Of a DNA stretch of 64,000 bases, positions 27,901 through 39,900 are shown piece by piece. Each line of letters begins with the position of its first letter. Position 1 is the stretch's first letter. The DNA is from Parus major (lineage: Eukaryota; Chordata; Aves; Passeriformes; Paridae): contig NC_031770.1 in assembly GCF_001522545.3 (NCBI RefSeq), positions 3,470,281-3,534,280 on the forward strand, written 5' to 3'. The position numbers and the translations under genes were made by a program. The notes under the pieces were generated by a model that saw only the letters and a list, made by a program, of their open reading frames with translations, was not told the DNA's origin and did not search any database.

Positions 27901-30900
27901 ATGCAAGAGATGAAGGCAAGGGTTATGATGAAGACATTTCCTACAATATTTTAGGTATGTTAAAAAAAAATCTTAGGGCTGTTTATTACTGGGATATTTG
28001 ATACTGCTAAAGCAAGCTGCATGACACCAGAGTGAGAGAGAGTGGTCATAAATTGAACTGGCAGGTTCTGACTGCATAGAAGGGGTAAAAAATCCTCTGT
28101 GAAGATCAGCAATTAATAGAAGAGGTTGCCCAGAGAGGCTGTCCTTGGAGATTCTCACCCAGTGGATCAAAGCCTTGAAAAACCTGTGCTGAATCCACTC
28201 CTGGCCATGTTTTGAGTCAAGAGGTTGGACTAGAGGGGGTGTCTTGCTCCAAATCACATGTACAGACTGTGATTTCGACCCGTGTCTCTTCACTCCTGGG
28301 CATACACTTCAGCCACTTGTCTCTGCTGGTTCCAGGGAACATCTCCCATGCTTCTTTTTCTGTTTTCAGGTGGAAACTCAGAAGGCCTCTTTAGACTTTC
28401 CAGTACCACAGGAGAGCTCAGGTTAACAAGAGATTTATCCAAACAAACTGTTCCCCTGTATTACTCCTTGAACGTCACCGCTACGGATTCGGGTGTGCCA
28501 CCTCTTTCAACATCTGTAAAGGTACTAAAATTTCTACCTTGCACTCTGTTTACTGCACAGTTAATTCCCCAGATTGTTTTATTCCAAACTGAGCATAGCT
28601 ACACCAGGAAAGGGGTATTAGTTAGGCACAACTATGCAAACCAGGAATCAGAATGTCAGAGATTTATTTCTGTTTCAGGCTACAAGATAAGTTACCACGT
28701 TATGCTGCCCTAGCAATTGCTGGCATACCTCCCAAAATGGTTGTGATCATTCCATTTCAGAAAAGACAGACAGAAGCTCCAGGCTGTGAGGGAGGAGGAT
28801 TAGAGCAGTGGAGACTTCTGTGCCAGGTCAAAGAGAAGGACAGCCAGAAAGGATGTAATGGAAATATATGATAAATAAACTGGAGATGGCAAATAAAATG
28901 TTCCTGTTTATTTTCCTATAATGTAAGAAAAAATAATCTCTAGATTGAAGAGAGAGAAATGCAAATATGATTAAAAAATTATTTTTATACAGTGCTTATA
29001 ATTTGCTGCTGATCTTTTGCCACTAAATATCACACCAGAATTTAAAAAAAGAACTAGAAATCTATATGAAAAAACATGTAGAAAATTACCTTCAACAACC
29101 TTAAAATGTAGACTTACAAGCCATCATTCTTCAGAGGATTGGACAGCAGCTGTCTGGCAACAGAAATAAATTATTTTTGTGAAGCAGTAGGCATTTTTTA
29201 TTTACCACCTATCAATCCTGTTTTGTTCTTAATCTGTAAATCAGTCGCAGTAGTTTGAAAATACTGTATGTGCAAACTCCTGCTCTGGCTACACCCTCTC
29301 CAGTGGAAGACTGGAGATGAGTGCATCTCTCTGAGAGCTGCTTAGTTAGACAAGTCCTTGGAAATGTGCTGGATGTGGGGAACTGGAACTTTGTATTTAG
29401 CAAAGCACCCAGGTGAACCTAAACTGACGAGGCTTCTGGTGTTTCCCAGCAGTAGCTGCTGCCTCCAGGGCAGTGTCAAACTCAGCAGGCAGCAATCCCA
29501 GGCTTTTCCTCACTGGCCAAGGCCTGGACTTGTGCTGTCTCACACCTCAGTAGAAAAGTTTTAGCTAGAGCTGCAAACATCACCCCCATGGCCATGTCCT
29601 TTTCCCTGCAGGTGTCAGTCGTGGTTGCTCCCTTGGATGTGTCCTTCCCAGTGTTCCTGGAAGAAGCCTATCACCCCACCCCTCTGTCAGAGAAGACCCC
29701 CACAGATACATTTGTTGTAGAGATCAGTGCCTCCTACAAGCTCCCTGTGAGCTACAGCATCGCCTCTGGAGATGAGAAGGGTGAGCCCTGGATGTGGAAT
29801 AACGGGAAGAGGGGGTGTGAAACAAGGAGCACAGCACCGAGCATTGGGGTCATTTCCTCTCTCCTTCCTTTTGCTCCTGCCTCTGTTCCACAGCTGGTAG
29901 GACTGGGTGGGAATGAACCCAATGCACTGGTTTGATGTGGGGCAGGTGATGATTTGGCATGGTTGGAATTCTGTCAGAGCAGCACAAGGCAGTGATACAG
30001 GGCTGGCTTTGCCAGCTGCGTGCTGTGTCTGCTGCAGGCAGATCAGGCTGGTCCTGGTCAGGCATAAAGTTACTCTGCCTGGAGAAAAAATACCTAATAG
30101 CACAAAAACTTCTAGAAGGAAAACTAACTCAGCAACATTTTCCTAGCAAATGTCAGGCCCAGAGTGAGTTTACATGTGGTCAAGTGCATCAGTGCTTTGT
30201 CACATTTTTTTTTTTACTAAATATAAAGCTGATTTTAATCTATCATCCAACAGCCAATTTGTACTTCAGTTTTGTAAAGTGTTTTGTATGAAGTCGTGAT
30301 CTTGAAGGTAGTTGCAAAATTCCTCATCTTCATTAAGAACAGGAATTCTTAGGAAATTTCTTGATTTAAATTTATATTTAAATTTAAAAAGTTCTAACTG
30401 AAAGAGGGGCAAATAATCTCTGACTGTTTCAGAGGAATGCAAAGACCTGGCTGGAGAGCAGTGGATTGAATTTGCTCCCTTTTGGTTACCATCTGACCTT
30501 CTGAATTATTTCTTTTTGTTAATTACAGCCCTGGATATATCTGACATTCTTGTCAACCTTTTATAAACATTGAATTTAATTTTGTTCTTTGAAGAATACC
30601 GTAACAGACAATATTCATGTAAATAATGTAATTTTCACTGGAGGATTCATATCTTCAGTTTCAACTAATGAAATCGTAACCAGAATAATTTCTGGGGTTT
30701 TTTTGTTTGTTTTTTTCTTTATCAGGGTATTTCATTATCCATTCATCCAATGGTATCATAAGAACAAGTAAGACTCTAGAACTGGAAGATTTTCCAGTTA
30801 ATTTCAAGGTACGAGCAACAGACTCATCTAATGCTGCTGTATTTAATGAAGTTGAAGTGAAAGTGGAAGTTGTTGATGAAAATGATTTCCCGCCAGTTTT

Positions 30901-33900
30901 CCCATCTTCTCTGCTAGAAGAGACATTGCCAGAGGTAAGAAAATGTCATCCAAACTGAATCACAAAAATAACTCTTCAAAATAATATTAGTAATAAAAAT
31001 AACTTTTTGTTGAGTATACAAGTAAACCTTCTGGAATTGGGCAGACTTTCCATTTTGTCCTACCATATCATGTTGTGAGGTTTATTTCAAGCTGGAAATC
31101 CCAATACACAACAAGAATGATCCACAAGTGTGGACTTACTGAAGGAAAAGTGAATCTTTTCTAATAAGGGGCTCTGTGAAGGAATTACTACCGCTCCATT
31201 TTGAATTTTTGACATAGAGAATATTCAGGTGCATTTGAAATCTATTGGATATGCTGGGCACCTCACAGGCTCTCACAGCCTTTTGTAAGGGAGGCTCATT
31301 CAGGGAAGTAACAGGGCAAAGTCTCTAATTTAGTAATATTTCTCCTCTTGCTCATGTACAATCTGTTGTGATTTTGCTGGCACAAGTGATAAGCAGCAGA
31401 GAACAAGCCAGATTTCAGTCAGATTTTCAGACATTGTGGTTCTCTACAGAGAAACCACAGCATTTAAATATGCAAAAGCATCTTGCTCAGCATTTCACTC
31501 TTCAAATTTCAAGCAACACTTTTCACACTTTATTCTGCTGGTTGCTTTCTTAAAAAAAATCATCTTTATTTTTTATGAAGTATCATGTTAATATTTTATA
31601 GAGCACATACCTTACCTTTGAGATCCCCAGCTGATGCACACTATTGTCTTTAGCAGCCACAACTGATTTAAAGTCTACTCCATTTCTAGCACTGAGTTAA
31701 TTATGGGTTCACTTATTACACCTAATTTTAATGTTCCCAGTTAGTTTAATGGAGAAGACCTAGAATCACATTTCCCAACCTTAAAAAATTGATTTCTATG
31801 TGAAATATTTACATGGTGGGAATTGCTGGATGCCCTCTTGGATCAAATAACTTCAGGTCTCAAATAGCCCTGCAAGTGAAACGCTGATATCTGCTGTCAA
31901 TCTTGGTGCAAATAACATTGTTTAAAAGGAAGAATGAGATTATTTGTTTTGATAATTATTAGCCAAATAGTGTCCAGAAAGAAACATGATTTTGGAGTTG
32001 AGAACACCCAATGAGTTTCATAGGAGAAGAGGCTGTAAAACAGAAATTACAGCACATCAGATGCTTGAGGTTAACATTTGAGCTGTTTGAAATAATTTTT
32101 CTTCATGAAAATTGCAGCTATAGGTAGAGACATGGGGGGAGGAAAAGTTATTTTCTGTAAATTAGGGAAAGCAAGGGACTCTCTTACCATGCTGAACAAG
32201 TTGTACAATTTTGATTTTAAAATCCTACCCTATTGTAAGTGGATGCAGCAAGTTACTTTCCCATACTTCAAGCAATTGCAGCAAAGCAGTCTCTGAGAGC
32301 CTCAATCTTTCTTCCTCCACAGAATTCCCCTGCTACTCAGATTGTGCAGCTGAAAGCTCAGGACAATGACACAGGTAGAAATGGTTTCCTCACATATGGC
32401 ATTCTCAATGGACAAGGACTAAAATTCAAGATAAATGAAACAACTGGAATCCTTTATTCCACATCCCCCTTTGATTATGAAGAGGAACCCACAGAGTATC
32501 AGGTTTGCTTTAGATTTTTTACATCTTCTTTATTCAGAACTCTTTATCTTTCTCTTGGAAAACAGGTGACACTTGTGCTTTTGTTCAGCTTGATAATGCT
32601 TGAATGTTTTCTGCACTGGTTTAGAATAGGAGCATCTCAAAGTGTGAGGCATTATTAAAACAAGCCACTGCCTTTTGACTATTATGAAATTCAAGCACAA
32701 CTCATTGTTCACCTGCCCTACAAACACTTCAGCACATGAATAACTAATTTCACAATGACAGCTCATGTATTCAGCAGTGTTGCTTGAACCTGTGCTGGAC
32801 TGAAATCTTGCAGAAATGATTCTCAGTTAATCTTTTTGTTGTTGCCACTGCTGGATGTTTTTATGGCATTATTTTGCTTCAAGCAAAATTATCGGTGAAT
32901 TTGTTGGTTCTATACAGAAAGACTTTTTAAATTCACCCAAATACTCCTTCAGTTTTCAATAACCATTTTGAGGTGAATTCTGATCTGGACTTTACATTTC
33001 TAAGAATATTTCAAAGTTTAAAATTCACCAAGATTTTTTTAATCCTTATGCAAGAACCTCTTTGTGTGACTTCTCATTACCAATAACTGTTAAACTCACA
33101 GGTTGTGGTGTATGCTGAAGATGATGGAATCCCTGAGAAGAAGAGGGGTTACTGCACAGTTGTGATAAAGATCACTGATGTTAATGATTGGCCACCTGTG
33201 TTTGATCCAGTGCCTGACTTTGGTGTCCAAGAAAATGTGCCTGTGGGATTCATAGTTGGAAAAATCAGAGCATCAGACAGAGACACAGGAGACAATGCCT
33301 TTGTTCTGTATAAACTCACAGGTAACAAGCAATTCTGTCACTGGCACTTTGTTGTCTATGCAGTTATGAGCATAATTAGTATTATCCATGTTATTTCCTA
33401 ACCTCTTTCCAACACAGCCAAGAACGTTCACTTTCAGCTGGTTTTGGGATGTTACTAATTTATGCTCATACAATTTTCAAACCTTGGCTCACGTTTCAAA
33501 TGCCCATCCACTCAAAATACTTCTGCTTTTCTTCTGCATTATCCATACACTACTTTAAAATTGTTTTGATGTGATAAGGAAACAAGTAAACATATAATTT
33601 AAGAGTGTAGTTAATTATGTGCTGCTAAGATGCATTAATTGATGATGCTTGTTTAAATCTGTCTCAGGTGATGGTGAAAATATATTTGAAATAGATGAAA
33701 TACAGGGCATCATTAAGATAAGGAACTCCCCAGACTATGAAACCATGAATAAATACAACCTTACAGTGACTGCAGTCAACAATAAATCTGCTCCTTTCTA
33801 CCAGGTAAGGGACTATTACTGTAATGAACAGAGACCCTTCAGAGTGGAATTTGAACTACTGGGAGAGAGATCTATCCCAGCCATTTATTGTGTAGAATAA

Positions 33901-36900
33901 ATGAGTCACCTCATCATGTTTAGAGTCAGACTTCTACAGTTTTTAACCACCTTAGTTAGTAGGATACTTTAATTATGTGAAATACTTCAAAATTATGCAT
34001 GGTAGGCTTTGACCCTGAATTGTTTGCTGACTGACCTGTGCTGGGGAACTGCAGTTTGTCTGCTGCTGTTAGAACTATAAGTGATGTGATAATTTTTCGT
34101 GGGAGAAGTAGTATTTTCAGCAGATTGTTTTAGTTCTGCTGTATTTCTTTTATTTGCAAAGGTATTAGACATTTCTTTAACAGAATCAGAACTTGTGTGG
34201 TTTCCTTAACTGCATGGAGGAGGTCTCCTAAACATATCCTGTTCTTACTCATTAAAACACTTTTCAAGAAGAATCCTACTACAACACTGAATTCCTGCCT
34301 CTCCTGCTAAAATCCTGTAGTGATCTCTGCTGCTGAATTCACACAATTAAACCCAAACAATATTTTACTGCAGCATCTTCAAAGCCTGATTTACAATTTC
34401 TGTTGCAATGTGCAAGTAAGGAAAAAACAATGCTAAATAAGAGTTTCTAAATACTCTGAAATTCATGGCATCATTCTGTTTTCTAGGCAGCCACCCATGT
34501 CAGCGTTGCAGTGATTGATGTGAATGATAATGCCCCGGTGTTTGCCCAGAGCTCCTATTCCGCTTCCATGAACATGGTGAATCCTGTGGGCGCTCCTGTC
34601 CTCACCGTGAGCGCCACCGACCGCGACCAGGTAATTCCTCCTGTTAGCCTGACCCTGCTCTGGGCTGCAGCACAAACACATCCTGCTCCACTCTCCAGGC
34701 ATGCAGCACCAAATGCAGCAGAAAGTGAATCCTGCCAGCTCTGGGAGTTGGAAATTAGGGGTTTTGCTGGCTCTGCCTTGACACTGATGCACTCCCTGGC
34801 TCTGGGCATGTTTCCTCAGCTGTGCTTCCTTTCGTTTTTCCCTTTACTACACAGAGCTGCACACACCAGTCCTTCAGTAGTACACAAGGACTGAAGTGAT
34901 TTAGTGTCTCTGAAGTTATTTGAACTTTTGAGGTGGAAGAATCTGCAAAAACTAAACATCATATAGCTGGTTTGAGCAAGGAAATGCCTGCTTGTCAAAC
35001 TCCTCTGAAGTGTGGCACCCCAGCTGATTCTCCATGTCCCCATTTTTAAATGTAATTTTAATTTATCTGTACTACACCCATCAAATAGTATCCAGGCACT
35101 GGGAGGGTATATCCAGTAGTCAACCACATCACCATGACAACATCACTGGTAATTATATCATTTACAAGATGAAACATCTCCAAGTGACAACAAAATAGGT
35201 GTAGCAGGTGCCTTCCTATTTCTTCATGCATAATTTTGGTTGGAATAGCTGCAGCTGTGGTATATTGCTGCAAATCATCTAACAGCCCTTTTTTAATCAG
35301 CCTTTTCAATGATTTTGTATAAAGAGTGAAATTGCCTTTGAAAATTGCTGAACTGTGGGAGATCTGCATTGAGACCCCAATGAAACTCCTCCTTCAGCTG
35401 TGCAGAGTGGCACTTGTCCTCCCTGTGCCGCCCTCACTACTCGGACTCTCCCCCTCTACACATCTAAATTATTTTCATTAGAAATTTTTTCCCCATATTT
35501 TCACTGTGTAAATGACCAATGTATTGTGTATTTTATTCTGCTTTGTGTTTTGGTGGTTTTTTTGTTTTGTTTTTTTTTAATTTGTATGCATCTTATCATA
35601 GCTTTCATTCTTCAAAAAATCACTATTTTCAAACTAATTTCACTAGAGATATTTAGATGTTTTCTGGATCTCTTGTTTCAGTGTTTATCCTACCCTTCCA
35701 AACACACTCCCAATTCCATGAAATTGTGTTCCTTTCATGGCAGGGGCAGAATGGCCTTATTGAGTATTACATCCTCCCGGATCCCACCGTGAGCCCGTTC
35801 TTCCTGATGGCGGATTTGAGTGAGGGGAAGATAATTACAACTGGAAACCTGTCCAGATCTGGAGAGATGCAGTTAACAGTGATGGCAAAGGACAAAGGTT
35901 CTCCTCCTTTAAATGGCACTGCTGTGGTTACTCTGAGTGTGTTTGACAACCGTCCATTCGTTCCTCGCCTCAACAAAAGTGAGATCAGGTGAGGCTTTCA
36001 TATTGAGTTAAATAACTGGGATGTGCTCAGCAGGTGGTGCAAAACATAGCAAAGTTGAAGGTCACTTTCATATTTTTCCATGCAGAAGAAAGGACTTCAG
36101 TTTTGGGTTTTTCTTAAGCAAAACATAAGAAATTCTGCTCGGGGTTCTGTGAATGTGAGTTGTAGCATTGCCTTTTATTTCTCCACTTTGCAGCTTTTAT
36201 AAGCCAGACTCTTTGTCCCTTTTCTCTTGAATACTATAAAACATTTTTTCCTTAGGTTTTACTCAAGAATGACCCAAAATCTGGCTGGAAAACCAGGGTT
36301 TGCACTGCACTCTGAAAGTTGGGCAGATATGGCAAACAACTGGTGGGAGGGGGCAAGTATTTCCACAGAGACCTCTCTTTTAAAGAGTTAAATTTCAAAG
36401 CCTGCCTGGACAGCCACTGTTGGCAAATTTAACATTATGATTTATCATTTATTTCCTTCATCAGCGTTTCTGTTTCGGAAAACACCGGAGTGGATTATTT
36501 AATTTATGATTTTGCTGTGGTTGAAACTTCAGGAAATATGATTGATTACACTGTTGTATCTGGCAATGAAAGAGGTGAGTACTATCCCCCTTATGAGCTG
36601 AAATAGCCAGGAGAACATCATGTCTTTTACATGGCAGATGCTGCTCTGCATAAACGAGGAGACAGAGAGCATGGATAAAAGTTTTTTTTTAAAAAGAGTA
36701 CACAGAGAATTCTTTTCAGGACTTTTCAGCATTGACTTTGCTGATCTTTGGCTTTAGAGAGGCTTCTTTTAATCTTAAACTAGGATGATTTAAAGACTGG
36801 GGGAGCCAAAATAGAAAGTGTTGTTAACAAGCAGCTTCCTCCCTGCCAATCACTTTTAGTCCATCATTCCCTTGCATTTATGTTAAGACATCTGCCCTCT

Positions 36901-39900
36901 TGCAGCTGTGCCCAGGCTCCATTTGGCCCACAATAAAGTACACAGAAACTGGGAGAAAACTTGGAAATGCATAAAAAATGGAGTTGTTCAAGAAGGAGCT
37001 GCAATTCTCCTTATTTGTGAAATCATGTGAAGTTCTTTTTCACATTTACTGTTCCTTTACATGTTTAAGAGCTGTTTGGCGTGGGGTAGGAACCCAGCTG
37101 TGATGATGCCTTTGCTGCTTGGCCAGTGGAAGTGTTGAATTTCACATTGTTCAGAGCAGAGGAGCCACAGGAACATCCCAAGGGCAACAAAGACACGAGA
37201 GGTAGGAGGGGTAAAGTGAAATGGCAGCTGTCGCAGCAAAAATGTCTGTTTTTCCTTTCAGGTCACTTTAGACTGGATCCTGATAGCGGTGAGCTGAGAA
37301 CAGCAGTTAATTTGGACTATGAGGAAGTCTCTCAATATGTGATTTTAATTCAAGCGAACAAAAAAGTCTCCTCTGCTGCAGAAGTCCAGCGTTCAGGTAA
37401 CTTCTTGCTTTGAATGACATTGCAGGGGAGCAATGGACACAGTTTGTATTTGCAAGCCATACAGGAGTTGTGATTCTCTTTAACTTGTCAAGTTTGATGT
37501 GAAAGGTGAAAAGCTGATGGTCAGGGTTGCTCACTTGTGTTTTTTCCAGGGCTGTTTGCTGAGAACGTGGCCATGCTGACGATCTCCGTGCAGGATGTGA
37601 ACGAAGAGCCCGTGTTTTCCAGCAGTTCCTACTCTGCCCGCATTCCCAGCTCTGTGCCCTACAAATACCCTGTCATTACAGTCCAGGTAGAGCATTTCCT
37701 GTGCTCTTCACAAGGACAGAAATCCTGTGATAGAGCTGGGTTTCTTCCACTGCATTAAAGGAGCCTTAAATCTGCTCCTCAGAGCTGAGTTTACTGATTG
37801 AAAAGCAACGTGCAGTCCAGGCTGAGTGTCACAAATCACCTTTTTTAAACCCAGGCCACAGATCCAGACTCAGGAGACAATGGACTTCTGCTGTACAGCC
37901 TGGTGAGAGATCACACTGACAAATTCGACATCAATGAACACACAGGGCAGATTTTTACAGTTTCTCTAGCAGGAAAAGCTGGAACATTTAATCTGGAAGT
38001 CCAAGCTGCAGACCAAGGCACAAGGAGACTCACAGCCCAGACAACAGTCAGTGTAAGGAAGATTTTTATGTAAAATCCTGATTTATTTCCAAGTCAAAAT
38101 TGTAAACAAGAAGGGCTAAGTTTGGTAATGGCAAAACCAATAAATTACTTAACACTGTCAATAGGGCTGTAAATATATGAATATTTACGTACTAGAATTA
38201 AGAGGTTGCCATTTTCATTGACAGATAAAAATATGTTGGCGCAAAAACTTATTTTTTGAGAATTTTGATTTTATATCAGAGGGTTTTTGTTATATTTTAG
38301 TAAGTTGAGGGTTTTTTTGGTCAATCTATGAGAGATACAAATGCTGTAGAAAATCTTATCTATGATTCTTTATTAGGTAACGGTTGATTCCAGTTCCAGG
38401 AGCAACATTGTGATGCTGGTGATTAATCAGAATATCCATCTTGTGGAGAGAAAGAGTCTTGAAATACAAAGGTATTTTTGAAACTGTGAAGCTTATTCTG
38501 GTATAGTATCTAATGATAAATTCAGAGTCCCTTTGGGATAGGGGTCTGACAGCCTACAGGGAGCTGATACAGCCAGTGCCCAGGAAAAAAGCCAGGCCTT
38601 CAGTTTGACATAGCTCAGAATATTTTCAGCAAATTCACAGGAATCCACCAATTTTTGCCTTGTAAGTTTTTGGCCTGAAGGTGATAAATCTCAAAGAGGT
38701 TATTGGACTAGACAATTTCAAGTGATCTCTTCCCACCTCAATGTCTGTGTCATTTTAACAACCTAGGATAAAGGTTTTCATGGATATCAGGATAAAAATG
38801 TGGAGACATAGGGCAGGCACAACAAACCAAACCCACCATTTTCACCAAGAGGTGAAAACTCCCTTCATGGCACAGCAGCAGAGCTTCTCCAGGACACCCC
38901 AGCCCTGCAGGAACAGGGAATTAGCCAGTGATGTGTGATGGCCACCCTGCAATTGAAACCATAATTGGGCCATTTTGGCATGTTAACAAAGATGGAAGAT
39001 CTTTTATTTGGCTGCACATAAACATATATTTACATTGGAAAGATTGAGTCCTTATGAAGGGAAATCACTCTGAAAATGGGAAAAATGAGTTTGTGATGTT
39101 AATGCTGTTATGGACCAGGTTTTGTTGGTAAAAATTAAATGGAAAACATTCTTGGAAGCAGCTGGTGCTGACTGCTACCAGAATGATGGATTAACTGGGC
39201 CACTGATCCAATCCAGCACCAAATCTCTGGAAACAGAGAAGAAAACAATGAGGATTATGAGACTAAATTTCCCTTCTCCACACCTTTACTGCTTATAGTA
39301 ATATATAGATATTTTTTCCTCTGCTACTCAATCACAAAACAATTTTGGACAAATAGCTTAATTCCTTTGTTGATGATAATCCTGCATCTTTACATGCTTA
39401 AATTAAAATACCTGCCAAGGTATTTTTATTAGTATCAATTAATATCTGCCAAATGTTGTATTAAATACTGCTTCATTTAATTTCCAGAGTAAAAGAATCT
39501 GTCACTGCCCAGTTAATTAAAAATGTTTTCTTCATATGATGTCAGGGTCCTGGAAGAAAAACTTGGCTGGAATGTGTACATGGTTAATATTTATTCTGAG
39601 GACCTTGAAATAAAGGCAAGGAGCAGCACTAATGAAACCCAAGTAAACATCATTGCTTTTGATGAGGCCCACCAGGAAATACCTGCAGAAGACGTAAAAA
39701 GGTCTGTATGGCACAGTCTGACTTCTGGGGGTCAGAGCTTGTGCAGATAGCATTTTCTAGAATTCAGAAAGCTGATTCACTGTTTACTGAAAGCTGATTT
39801 TCAGAGTTTGCCAAAAACATGAGTATGACTGTTTCATCGTGTGAAATAGATTTAAAAGTCAGTTTAAGAAAAAAAAAAAAGCTGATGGTGAAATAATATA

